A stretch of DNA of 64,000 nucleotides, from NCBI GenBank assembly GCA_022497145.1, contig MU385880.1, positions 62,001 through 126,000 on the forward strand, given 5' to 3'. A program made the translations under genes and the position numbers. The notes beneath the pieces were generated by a model that made no database searches, had not been told where the DNA came from, and saw nothing but the letters and a program-made list of their open reading frames with translations. Within the stretch, counting starts at the first letter, position 1. The number at the start of each line of letters is the position of its first letter. Shown in pieces: positions 45,641 through 57,121 of this stretch. The stretch comes from Rostrohypoxylon terebratum. Its lineage: Eukaryota > Ascomycota > Sordariomycetes > Xylariales > Hypoxylaceae.

Positions 45641-46737
45641 TCACGCCTCGATGCCGTAGGCCTTCAACGCTGTACCGCCCCAAATCATGCGCTTCTCCTC
45701 GTCTTCGAAGGAAGCCATCCAACATAGCCTCTCGATGATCTTCTTCCACTTCTGCCAGGCGTCGTCGCCGACGCCGATGGTGCATACGGGCCAGTCGCTC
45801 GCGAACATGATGCGGGAGGCGCCGAAGGCGGCTAGCACGACACTTAGCCATGGGCTGATGGCGTCGAAGATATCTTCGGCGGACCGCTGCTTCAGCGAGT
45901 CCGGCATCTCGGGGAACCCGCCCGATAGCTTCATGTAGGTTTTACTACACTTGCTGAGGGTAAAAATGGTCGTGCGCCAGGCGATGAAGGAGGGGCTTGT
46001 TTGCACGTTGTAGATTGAGAGGTCGGGCTTGCACATGTGGTCTATACGCCGTTAGCCAATTGATTGAGACGAGAATTATAAGGACCTAAGGAACGCCTAC
46101 TAATTATGAAAGTAACCCTTTGATCCTCGGGAACACCGTCATGCGCACGATCAATCATCTCGACGACCTCCTCGAGTTGAGCTCGGCCGCGATTATGTTG
46201 GTCGACGCCGAGGTCAAAGACAAGGCCCTTGCGGCCCAGTAACTTCAAGCTCTCGATAAACTTATCCTGTAACATGGTCCCGTTCGGTTTGTCCTGTAAT
46301 AGGTACCTGAAGCCCTTAACTTTGGGCCAACTGTCACCGGCCTCCTGCTTCACTAGGTCGATATACTTCTCCAACACTTCAGCCCCACTCGGCATCGGCG
46401 CCCAAGGGATATAGGCGGTACATAACGAAGCATCTTCCGCGGTGTGACCTTCGCCGGGTTTTGGCTGACCGGTAATGATGCGCTTTACCCAGGACACTTC
46501 CATCAAGGGGTACTTCCAACCACTGCCATCTTTCTCTCCGGCCTCCAGGTCATTCTTGCGGTCTGTCTCCAAGAGTATGAAGCCCTTAGGCGTCGACTCC
46601 CCGGTAGCAGCTTTATATTGTTCCACCGACAATTGCCCTTGTAAGGGGCCATCCGGCTTCCACCACGCCAACGTCTCAAGCTCTGATTCGGGGACGAGGT
46701 GGATGTGGGCGTCGATGATAGGGATATCGGCGGCCAT
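45641..46737 (-). CDS. Amidohydrolase-2 family metal-dependent hydrolase
   Basis: Two exons, 46737-46101 and 46041-45641, with a 59-nt intron (GTAGGC...TAG) that rebuilds FIINHMCKPDL; 345 residues. The TIM-barrel amidohydrolase motifs are present: DAHIHL near the N-terminus (metal His pair), the NHMCKP equivalent of the conserved DHLGKP, and FASDWPVCTIG near the C-terminus (catalytic Asp). Relatives include lactonases of the L-fuconate/L-rhamnonate type and decarboxylases. The exact substrate is unknown. It is soluble and has no targeting signal. Confidence 0.92.
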
Positions 46738-47393
46738 GTTGGGGGACTCGGGTAATGTATCTGCTATTATATAGCTTCCTTTTCAATGTTGCTTATCCGG
46801 AAATCCTCTAAGATCTCTGTACAAATCGACGTTTTCCAAAAATGGGGTAAATAGTGAGACAATGATTTGGAGATTATAACGGCGAATATGAAACGGTGAA
46901 GGTGTAACCAAAAGCACCAAAGCACCAAAAACAAGCTCAACGCGAAGCTTGGAAAGCTTCACACGACTCAACTGCTACATCGTGCCTTACCCCGCCATAG
47001 TCCCCGACCACCCTACTAGATGCCCACTAATTCCCCTGAGAAAGCTTGGCTCCTATGCAACGCGACCCCACAAGTCACTTTGAAACCCTGGACACCATTC
47101 GCCCGAAAGTTTCGATAATGAAAGTACGGTTGTGATGTGAGGCCACATGGGTAGAGTGCTTTCCCTCTATTGTAATAAACGTTGCTGAAAAGGGCTGCGG
47201 GTTCCCATTCTCAGATATATTAAGACAAATGGCGGTAAGCTCTGATACCATGTGTTCGCTACGATAAACTGTAAATGGTTAGCCGGGATGCAGTTTCTCG
47301 GTTAGGCAAACGTTTCTATTTTCCCATGTACCTAGTACGCGGTACCATAGCCTTTAGATGAGACACCGGACAGAGACAGAAACGAAAAACCCT
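46738..47393. other. Intergenic region, about 0.65 kb
   Basis: No gene seen between the amidohydrolase 5' end and the GST 3' end. Confidence 0.5.
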
Positions 47394-48308
47394 TCAAGCA
47401 TTCTCAACACCAACGGACTTCTCGTACTTCGGAAGCTGCTTCGCATCCTTCTGACTCGAGAGGGCCTGCATCGCAGTATCCTTCATCGAGCGTATGCACT
47501 CCTCCCTATACTCCAAGACTTTCTTCGTCCCTGGCCTTGCCGTCATGTTCATGTGCCAGCGGTAATACTCTAGAAAATCCTTCTCGAAGTTCAAGGAGCC
47601 GTCGGGAAACAAGCTACCCAATGCTGTATTCCAAGAAACAAACGCGAGGTCCGCGTAGGTGCACTTATCGCCGACGAGCCAAACTGGGTCGGCAGCAGCG
47701 AGTCCCAGCTTCTGCCGCTGCTTGCTCAGTGTGCTTTCCACTACGCCCATGATGCGCTTAGTCTCGTTGCCGTACCGGTCTATGGCCGTTCGGATATTCG
47801 TGTCTATGTGGATGTGGGTGAACCACACTGTTTCATAGAGTTAGCAAGATGTTTCCTAAGCAAGATACTGCGCGAGGAATTGGAGGTTGGATAAAGTAAC
47901 TTATATGAACTGGGCTTAAAGTGGCTGAAAGCCAAGTCCGAAAAGATACGCATTCTTCTGTCCAAACATCGGTCCCTGGCCACTCATCTGGAACATCAGC
48001 CAACTCTGCAGAAGCCACTTTTCCTGAAACCGGTCATCTCCGTAAGTGAGCTTGAGCTCCTTGTCGTACGTGGCGATGAGGTAGAGTATGATAGCGCCGG
48101 ACTCCCAAAGCGTTGTGTTCTTATTAGGGTCGATCATAGCCGGCAGTCGACCGTTCGGGTTTAGATTCGTGTATGGTTCAGATTTGATCTCGCCGTACGG
48201 GATCCAGACGATCTCCCATGGCAAACCCAGCTCTTCGAGCACAATGATGACCTTCCAGGGATTGGGTCCTTGGCCGGACGGCGCATGGTAAATCTTGATA
48301 GGCTGCAT
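47394..48308 (-). CDS. URE2-like glutathione S-transferase, unresolved splice junction
   Basis: The 5' frame starts at the ATG at 48308 (MQPIKIYHAPSG) and the 3' frame ends at 47394. N-terminal thioredoxin fold: NPWKVIIVLEELGLPWEIV, NPNGRLPAMIDPN and LWESGAIILYLIATYD (the ES motif that binds glutathione). Helical C-domain: SWLMFQMSGQGPMFGQ, then WFTHIH, SKQRQKLG, WLVGDKCTYADLAFVSWN. This is the Ure2p-like GST class. The junction near 47830-47950 is not clean: the exon 1 donor GTATCT (phase 2) and the acceptor CAG before TGTGG (phase 1) differ by one base. It may be a frameshift, a non-canonical intron, or an alternative site that drops about 15 residues. Confidence 0.8.
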
Positions 48309-49198
48309 AGTGAGGAACAATGACGGCGTGGCGTTTCTAGCTACCTATCCGAAAGGCGAAGCCATCGCCATGGCTTATATTAAGGGTCAAAATTAACCCT
48401 GCACTTCACATATCTCCTGGATGTCGGAATAAACACCGGTTTTGGTCTCTCTATCTCCTGACTGGACCTAAGACCGGCCTTAACTCCACGATTTCCTCAT
48501 CCGATGAAGCGCCGTCATTCTGGAGATGGGTTCCCATCGCGGTAAAAGAGGGCCATTTCCAGTCATGAACCAGACTAACTCGACTTGGTTCATTTCTGGC
48601 ATCATATCTATCCATTTATGAGATTACATAATGGCCGTTCGGACAGAAGTAGAAGCCTCATGGGTATAGAGATGCTGACCTAATAGGTATTTGTCATGCC
48701 AAGTACCCTGTTAATTGTCTTAACGCCGATGTCACAATATCAGCTTCTTCGTATTAGTAATCCACATATCACGATAGGAACTAGGGACCAACTTTGGAAG
48801 ATTATACGTTGATTTTCAAGTTGGCAAGCAAGTTAAAGCCAGCCAGCGTTGATCTGTTTTAGGATGAATAACATGACGTCTTATACTCAGAACTTATTTC
48901 CTCAGGCGAGACAAAATGTTCGAAAAGGCGCAGGGCACCGACAGGCCTAAAGGGACTTGAACCTAACCCTTTACTTAATTCGAATCTCAAGCCATTGACA
49001 GACGATGGATCAGGGAAAGACATGCCATATTCTCATTTCCTTATCTCGTGAGTATCTAGGGGCGCATGCATGCGAGAAGACCTGAATTGCTCCCATCATG
49101 CCTCTATTCCCCTTACATTAGACCCTCGATATGAACCAAAGGTCTCGGACGCCATGCTTCCAGACTCCAAACAGTCCAATAGACTCCAGTCATATGCT
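48309..49198. other. Intergenic region, 0.9 kb
   Basis: No gene seen between the GST 5' end and the Get3 3' end. Confidence 0.5.
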
Positions 49199-50279
49199 TT
49201 ACTCAGGGGGGACGAAAGGGTGGATCAGCATTTCGCTGAACCGTTCTAGCTTCTCTTTGCCCCTAACTTCCTCCACTAATAGCGGCATTCTGACAACGTT
49301 GAACTCGTCATACAGCTCCTCGATCTGGTCCAAGTACTTCTTCTGCATCTTCCGTCGCGCATTGCATTGCTCACAATTGCTTCCTTCCTTCGGGAAGAGA
49401 AGTTGGTTTACCACGATGCAGTGGGTGTCGATGCTGTAGCTTGCCAGTTCTTGGATCATACGTTCTGTCTCGTACAGACTTAGGAACTCTGCGATACAGA
49501 CGCACACAAACGTCGTGAGGTTTTCGTCCTTGAACTGTGTGTTCACCTCGGAAATTGTCTGGCGAAGAGTCTCCAGCTTCTCTATCATCTCGTTCAAGTT
49601 CTGTCCGTTCGGGAGCGTGCCTTGGTTGCCGAGGAAACCATTTAGTAAAGGCCCGTATTGCGAAGAGAGTTGCGAGATCTTAGCGAGCGCTTTCTCAAGC
49701 ACGGATGGGAATTGTAGGAAACGGAGAGTGTGGCCTGTGGGTGCGGTGTCGAAGATAATGACCTCGTAGGAGAGAGATTTGACTTGTTTCAGAACCTCTG
49801 CAAAAGACATGGCTTCGTCTATACCTGGAATCTAGAGGGAGATCTTTAGCTTGAGGAAGGAGGCAATACTACTAGGTAAATAGTATTCTTGTACTTACTG
49901 CGAATGCCAAGTCCTGCATCATACCCCCCATGCCTCCCATAGAATCGGCGTTATCTTCGCCTTGTCCGGCTATTAAATCTTGGATACTGCCATTCGGGTC
50001 GATTTCCATAGCGCTGAGATTCGTAAATCCATCTATCAAGCGAGCCTCCTTGCCGAACTTTTGCGAAAATGCGTCGGACAAGTTGTGGGCGGGATCGGTC
50101 GAGATGAGTAGAACAGAGCGACGGACTTTGGCGAGCTGTATGGCGAGGGAACAGGAGGTTGTCGTCTTGCCTACGCCACCTTTACCACCAACGAATATCC
50201 ACCGCAACGTCTTCTGGTCTAGAATGGATTGTAGCGTCGGCTCTAGGCCGTCGTCGGCGGAGATTACGGCGGACGACAT
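49199..50279 (-). CDS. GET3: Get3 ATPase, GET/TRC pathway targeting factor
   Basis: Exons 50279-49899 and 49831-49199 with a 67-nt intron (GTAAGT...TAG); 337 residues, the expected length. It is a homodimeric ATPase that delivers tail-anchored proteins to the ER via Get1/Get2. Seen: the deviant P-loop GGKGGVGKTT, switch I STDPAHNLSDAF, the switch II region DTAPTGHTLRFLQFP, the hydrophobic groove region with GGMGGMMQDL, and the zinc-binding CxxC in SNCEQCNARRKMQ that holds the dimer. An in-frame upstream Met (MALLLGPYLL) would add a hydrophobic stretch not normal for Get3, so the ATG at 50279 is preferred. Confidence 0.97.
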
Positions 50280-50958
50280 CGGACAGGAATGAATGAGGCT
50301 GAGAACTAAAAGGTAGGGGCCTAATAGTAAGGCCAAGAAGACAAGTAGAGTCGAAGTAATCTAGAATGAGGTGTCCTACTATTACTTAGATACAGATACA
50401 GATACAGGATGAATGCACAATTTAAATATAGAAGTAGTTTCTGGAATCGCGTCGAGCTTCTTTTTACTAGTAGTAGCAAATCATAAACTAAATCGTAGCG
50501 CCCCGCAGTCCCAGTACTACTATGTAGGTAACACAAGTGCAGGGATACGTACCATTTGGTGGGGTATCTTCGTCATAAAGTATCTAGGTACCAAAGTATA
50601 TAAGTACCTAGGTAGGTCCTACTAGGTAGTAGGTAAAACCCAACCCCCTTTTTTAACCCCTTTTCACATATTTCACCTCACAAACGACATCACACACCAG
50701 GCATACTACCTACCAATAGCGACAGAGCCTACCTATATATTAAGTTTTCCTTCAAATATTGGCTTCTCCTTTCGTCTTTTCTTCAACTAGACTTTTTTCT
50801 CCCTTCAATCTACTTGTCTTCTCACCGTTTTGAGGAGGCAGGGAGGCACCCCAGGTTCCTCACCTAGTGGACAAACCTGAAGTCCTTCCTCTTACTCCCC
50901 TGGTCCTTAGTTGTTTTTAAATAGTCCAGTTGCTCCTATTCATGTGTCAGTTTTCATT
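50280..50958. other. Intergenic region, about 0.7 kb
   Basis: Lies between the MFS 3' end and the Get3 5' end. It has a dense group of TAGGTA/CCTAGGT motifs at about 50582-50634 and CT-rich tracts (50640-50830). No gene. Confidence 0.55.
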
Positions 50959-53028
50959 CTACTTTATAGCCATGAATGCCACTATTACCGCTCTGGTCAA
51001 CGAATTCCATTCGTTGTCCTTTTGTTTATTGCGCCAAATATAATATACCTTTATGAGTATATATATGACTATATTAGCTGCACAGATTATAGCAAGTTGT
51101 TTATTTCCATGATGATCTCAAATTTGCTCAAATTAGTTATAAAGGGCGTCAAGAATGAAGTGGTGGCAGTGAACATACAATAAGGCTTGTCGTCACTCCG
51201 ATAAACATTCGAATATATGACATCGCCTAGCTGCTCGATCATACTATTCAAGGATCAGCTTTAGTCATCTAGTAGGTACATAATAGGTGGGACACTCACG
51301 AATAGACGGCAACCGAGACAGCTCGTGCTCTGACAGAATTCGAGTTACGACTGCACCATGCGATCTGCGCACCCTTCGCTGCCCAATGATTTAGCTATGG
51401 TCAAGAGACAATACAAACTTCAACTTACCGAATGGATATGAAAGCAAAACCGCGACTACGGCATATCTCGCCCAGGGTGATGTATGGTCTGGCAGCATAG
51501 CGAGTGCAATGAGGTTGGGCAAGACCCATAATTGCGCAAACGCACCCATCAAAGACCTTTGGTTCCAGATCTCAGAGAGATATGTGAAGATAAGTATCTG
51601 AGCGACCGTTATTTTAACATCCGAAATATCAAGATTAAAATGAGCAAGAAGATGGGCGGATAGGTTGTACCTAGGCAAAGACTTACTGTGAAAACTCCCA
51701 AAAATTGAACTGGGATCGAAAGTAAATTCGAAGTGAAGGTGTCGAATCCCAAACTCCGTAGTATAAGCGTTAGATACTGTGAAGATGGTCCAGCCGGTAT
51801 CTTATAGACCAGACCAGCAATATAGATGGGCCAGATATCAAAATCGCATAATGCCCGCCATAAGCCCCTAAAATCTACCCCCTGTCGGCTATTCGCGTCT
51901 CCTTTAGAAGGGTCATCTCTCAGTACACGGTTGACAGCGATGACTTCTTCACGTTCATTGAGCCAGCCTTTTGGTCGAAACCAAGATTTGGTTCGAGTAG
52001 GTGACGGCACCACCGCAAACCAAGACCAGATTCCGATAGCAAGGGAGAACAGGCCTTCAATCAGGAATAGCCATCGCCAACCTTCCTTTCCCTGGTAACC
52101 ACGTAGCCGTAGAATGCCGTAGGCAATAAGGGGTGCCACAGTAGCAGAAAACTTCTTGTTCGTGAGACAAAGAGCCAGGCGGCAAGGCAATTCGCTGCCC
52201 TTAAAGAAATAAGACTAGACCAATGAAGGATTAGTTACTGGTCATAGCAAGTATGGTAAGATACATTGTCTCACAAGATACATGGCAGTGGCGCAGGAGA
52301 AACTGCCTTCTAGCAAGCCAAGCAGAGTACGGCAAACCAAGAACGTGGTTCTACCATCCAACCAGAAGTGTAAAATTTCCACGACACTCCACAGGCATAT
52401 GATCGTAGGGATCCATATATGATGGCCTGATAGATGAAGTTAATATCTTATCCAGCAATTCAATACAGGGACAGTCTCCAATCACGCGTAGTTACTTACC
52501 AACTCTAAGGCTCATGAGTTGCGATGGAAGCACGGCAAATATGTATGCTAGTTGGAAGGTAGTATTTCCCAGATTGAAGTCGTCCGTGGACAAACCCAAG
52601 TCGTCTAGGAAGTTGTCTGTGTTTGCTTGTGATAGATTCGAGTAATCCAAGCACATAGCAAAGAAAGCAAACCAACTCCATATCAAGATGTTCCAGTCAA
52701 GTTTGCTTACGACCTTGAACTCTTCGGTCCATGTCCACCTTGCCTCTGGGTCAAAGCGGTGTATGTTCTCATAATTCTCAGTGGGGTAGAAGTATCTGGC
52801 CCTCTCCGGGTCATCGAATATGGATGGTTGAGTCGCGATATCACACAGATTTGACACTTGTTTCCGGCGGAATAAGGCGATGATTGGGAAAATAGGGGGT
52901 TTAGTACTCTGGAGTTCTTGCTGATGAAGAATGTTTTCTCTTGTATCGCCCAACTTGCCAGTCTCGGGAACATCATATCCAGGTAGTTGTTCATGATGGT
53001 CAATGATTTTATTCTTCGAGTCTGCCAT
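50959..53028 (-). CDS. MFS transporter of the Dal5-like anion:cation symporter family
   Basis: Seven exons: 53028-52500, 52426-52275, 52214-51687, 51597-51429, 51378-51300, 51243-51179 and 51116-50959, all GT-AG and in phase, giving about 559 residues. Family motifs are LDWNILIWSWFAFFAMCLDYSNLSQA, FQLAYIFAVLPSQL, LLGLLEGSF, GKEGWRWLFLIEGLFSLAIG, LSIPVQFLGVF, FTYLSEIWNQRS, AQIAWCSRNSNSVRARAVSVAVY, QLGDVIYSNVYRSDDKPYY and a final IVIYILIKVYYIWRNKQ. These mark the group that includes Dal5 (allantoate) and vitamin transporters. The N-terminus is a long hydrophilic cytoplasmic region. The substrate is not set by sequence. A perfect 11-bp inverted repeat lies 40 nt upstream of the start. Confidence 0.9.
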
Positions 53029-53067
53029 TCTTATTTTCTCGACAGAAGGCCTCGCTTTTCGAACAGG

Positions 53068-53098
53068 ATGAAGATATCAGTTTAACAGATATCTTCAT
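53068..53098. promoter_or_regulatory. Perfect 11-bp inverted repeat near the MFS start
   Basis: Arms ATGAAGATATC and GATATCTTCAT with a 9-nt spacer, beginning 40 nt upstream of the MFS ATG. Position and perfect symmetry suggest a dimeric regulator site or an mRNA leader hairpin. It is a candidate only. Confidence 0.5.
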
Positions 53099-54109
53099 AG
53101 AAAGGCAGCAGCTACAGTTATACCATCTTCTATATCTCCATAGATTCTCTGCCGAAATGTTAGCTGGAATCTTACTTTTCATGATTCAATGGATGGACAA
53201 GTATGATGTGATACATTCCAGGGATTAAAGCCAATCTAACAAAGGCTCTTGAAATCGCAAGTATACCATACCGATACATCCTTCAATTATGAGCATGGTT
53301 AGTGGTTGCCTCCTTGTGCTAATCGAGCATGATACATCGCAATGCATATCATGATATTTCTGTCTCAAAGGCAGCCTATCAAGAAGGTAGGTTCCTTGCC
53401 TGTATCGGCGATTCTCTTTGCGACCGGAACTTGGTATCATTCGGTGAAGTTAGAGTGGTAGTCACTGCGTGTCCCATTTACTGCCGATTTGTCATTCCAG
53501 GCTCACACGGCTCCGGCTTTCTCGACCGGTCACACTCCTTTGCTTAGCATCTGGTGTAAGCATGATACCAGGTAAGTACCTACGAATAAAAATCGAGGTA
53601 GTTCTCACTTGGGACAATGTGCAACATACCCCTTCCACGAGTTATATCTTTGGAGTTAAGTCCTCAATTTGCATCGCTGCCTAACCAACAGCTAATATTA
53701 CAATAGAAATGGAAAAATAGGATAACTATCGACGGTTCCAAGCGAAGTAAGGGATTCTGACCTTGACCGATGAAACCATTTGATTCGAGGCATATACGTC
53801 GGACCTCCGACATGGTTGATTGCAGGCGACATTTGCGGCTGCAGAAATGCGTCCAACCCCCCAAAGCAGTAGCAACTTTCTAGAGCGCCATGAATGATTC
53901 AAAAAGAAAGCAACCAATCAATATTCTCCATAGGTCGTCCTAGAAGTATCTATTCCGATGACGCCCGATGTGGCTGCCGCCACCTCGTCTAAGAGGTCAT
54001 CCCGGCTGACGATACTTCTTTATAAGAAACTCCACACCCGCACATGCAAAAGGAAAGTTCCTACGTATTGTTTCATTATCTTCTTATATCGCTAACAAAA
54101 ATCATGCGT

Positions 54110-54133
54110 TTAGGGTTGCGTTTAGGGTTTCGT
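54110..54133. repeat. Telomere-like TTTAGGGTT 12-bp duplication
   Basis: Two nearly identical 12-bp units, TTTAGGGTTGCG and TTTAGGGTTTCG, in the upstream region of the second rhodopsin-domain gene. Too short to be an interstitial telomere. Confidence 0.7.
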
Positions 54134-54295
54134 ACCGAATAACAACGGTCCGCAGAGCGGATGGTGATGGAACGCCACGCGCCCTTCATTGAGATAATTA
54201 TATATATGATTCGCCAGCATATAACTAGAACTTGGCAAATAACATCGTCGAGCGTCAAGCCACAATACGACAAGGCCCCTGGAATCATACTGAAA

Positions 54296-55883
54296 ATGGG
54301 GTGGATACATAACGCCCCTGATGATACTCCCACCGTTGGGCCGAAGATCGTCGCCACGATGAACGTCCTCACTGCAGTGTCTCTTTGTTTCATATGTCTT
54401 CGAGGTTACGTTCGGTGCCAGTTGGTACGCTCGTTCGGTATAGGTAATTGACTCCTGCGTATCTAGCCAAATAAAAACAATGTGCTGAGGTTAAGAATGA
54501 TTAGATGATTGGATCATCTTTGCTACATGGGTGAGGAATTTGGTGAAGTAGTCAACTATCTCAGATCACTGACGGAGTTCATAGCCCCTAACATGCGCTT
54601 ATACAATAGTCGCATCAATAGGTACGTATTATACATCTCATTGACCGCTCGGACATTTCACATGTTGACATGGACTTGGAATTGATAGAGACGACATGGG
54701 GTTTGGGGATAAAAAGTTCCGATGACATACCAGCACAAAACATGTATACGTTCGGTTGGGTAAGTAGAGATAGGTTATGGAACTGTTTGCAATGAGCTCA
54801 GTCTGATGCTTGACAGTTACAATATGCGATTTCACCCCTGTGAGCTTTCCATATACTATAGGCACTCGGAGCTAAGTGCTCAACCCCGAACTAGATATGT
54901 TCTCAGCGTTCTCGGGTTTAAGCTTAGTCTCACAGCATCATACTATCGATTCATTCCTCAGGGAAAGTATCGTCATGTGATGAACTGCGTGCTGGTCTTT
55001 TGCGTACTGTCGAATTTGACATGTCTAATTGCCCAGTTCAATACATGTCAACCTGTACGTAAACACATCCAAATATCAAGCTGTGGTGGTCCTAAACTTC
55101 AAGTAGATAGCGAAGCAGTGGGACGAAACTATCGCATACGGCAGATGCTTTAATATAGTCGCGTTCTCTAGCGCTTCAGCAGCAATAGCAATTGTTGTTG
55201 ATTTCGCGGTGTAAGTTCACACTTACCTACTCAATCCCATTGGCATTTGATTAGGCTTACCAGACTCAAGGATGCTTCTCCCTTTTCCCGTTCTTATTAA
55301 GGCTAAGATAGAGCCGCGAAAGAAAGCTATGCTGCTTGGTCTATTCGCTCTAGACTTCTTCGTCACGGCCATCCAGATCATTCGAATCCAGTACGTGAAG
55401 ACCCTTGCCAATGTCTTCGACTCTGGGGAGTTTGATATGTGGTCATCGATAGAGATAAATCTTGGTATAGTGGTTGCTTGCGCACCTGTCCTCTCACCTT
55501 TATTTAGAGCGAGGCCTAAATCTGGCGAGGGTAAAGAGGTGCTGTCTCGAGGGGATGGCACGATGAATATTACGAAACGGTCTTTCAAGGGCATTACGCA
55601 ACCTGTATTATCGTCCGAAGACAGCTTGCTCAAATCAGCTAGAAACACTTCCGATACCTTCATAAACATAGACGGCCAGGGAAACAACCAGGTATTCGCA
55701 GATAGCCAGATAACCAAGGGGACAGACATCGTGGCCATTAACCAAGTTGCCCCAGCTCATCTGGTATATGACCATATAGGGTTAGGAAGAGCCGGAATAA
55801 GAACAAGGGATTCTGAAATCTGGGCGAGGGACTCCAGCATGTTCCTATACAGCGGGGTGCCAAGGGATTTCAGTCAAGTTTAG
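54296..55883 (+). CDS. Second PTH11-like fungal rhodopsin-domain membrane protein
   Basis: Seven exons: 54296-54443, 54505-54530, 54622-54759, 54817-54839, 54907-55054, 55107-55210 and 55271-55883, all GT-AG and in phase, giving 399 residues. Markers are CLRGYVR, FGIDDWIIFATW, TTWGLGIKSSDDIPAQNMYTFGW, LVLGFKLSLTASYYRFIPQ, VMNCVLVFCVLSNLTCLIAQFNTCQP, IAKQWDETIAYGRCFN, DFAVMLLPFPVLIKAKI, LFALDFFVTAIQIIRI and WSSIEINLGIVVACAPVLSPLFRA. The third exon has little hydrophobic sequence after DDWIIFATW, so that acceptor could be another site. The tail is Ser/Asp/Arg-rich. It lies 28 kb from the first such gene but its sequence is quite different. Possible surface or nutrient sensor. Confidence 0.78.
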
Positions 55884-57121
55884 GTAGATTCATACAGTCT
55901 AGTATCCCGCCAAACTTACCGTATGCGTGGGTATATGTGACTGTGCATACTGCTCAGACGTAGGTTACATTGGGGTCCTTGATCAAACCAAGCTTCATAG
56001 AACCCAAAGCCGAGTGTTCTCGGGTAATGCGTCCATAACCTGCGTCTGAAATCTGGAGGAATGATTGGGGAATCGCCACGGCATTTGTTGGGATCTATGC
56101 GGACACAGCCTCTGTTGTGTCACACACCAAATCGATGTATTGTATTGGGACGACATGGTATGGCCGGAAGGGTGAAGTGGCTTGCTTGTCTCACGCAGCC
56201 TTCTCCGGGGGATAAGAGGTAGTATTCGCATATAGCGCACATATTGGTATTTCGCCTCGGCAGAGGCGCAAGATACGCCAAACGCCGAGCTGCGGGGTTT
56301 AGAAGAAGGTGGCTTATATGAAGACTATCCCCAGATCCGTGATAGCTTGGACGTTGTATGCAGTCACATTAGGTGCTTTTAGCTGTGAGATCCGACGAGA
56401 ATATATTTTAAACCAGAAAAAGACAGAAAAACAGTCCCAGTAAGCCTAGACGACCAGTCTAGAAGTGGTATTCTGAGGAATCCAATCCAGAGTGAATGCG
56501 GATAGACTAGGAAAGCTGCGGTGAGTTCTTCGATAGTACACCTTCTTTCTCAACCGACGGCCTCCATTTAGCCACAATTTTATGAGATATACAACTGGGC
56601 CCCGAATTACACCTGCTCATGCATCAATAACTGACTTGGTCCTGCCTTGGGGTTCACGTTCAATGCCTACCTACAAAAGGTAAGATGTTACACCCGTGAT
56701 GGTAAGCTCGGTACTACCTAATAGGCAAAACTATTACCCCTTTATACTCTTTTGCTAACAGGGTTTCTCCGCATCTCCTCATGTAGAGGGGAGTAAGACA
56801 GCCTAGTTAAAGCGGGAGTGGTAGGCTAAACTCTTGATGCGATACTCGTTTTGGCCTTGGTTTTGATGCCGGGGTTGTATTGTATGATGACTGCCATGAA
56901 TGCGGCCGCTAATAGTTCTATCGGCAAATCGAAGGACATTGCTCCAAATCGTCCTAGATAATTTATGACCAGGCACGTAAATCCACGATCGTGTTAGGAC
57001 ACAAAAGGATAGAAGCTTTAAGGGATTCTCGTAACAACGGAAACCGTACGAATAGCTCTCGTAGAGTATTCTCATCTTTAATCAGTGTATCTCTAGAGAG
57101 GGGGAAAAAAATACCTTTGTA
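55884..57121. other. Intergenic region, 1.2 kb
   Basis: No gene seen. It separates the second rhodopsin-domain gene from the O-methyltransferase. Confidence 0.5.

Larger units (their letters stand above)
53029..54295. other. Divergent intergenic region, 1.3 kb
   Basis: Holds the promoters of the MFS gene (-) and the second rhodopsin-domain gene (+). It contains a hairpin at 53068-53098 and a pair of TTTAGGGTT repeats at 54110-54133. No gene is seen. Confidence 0.55.
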
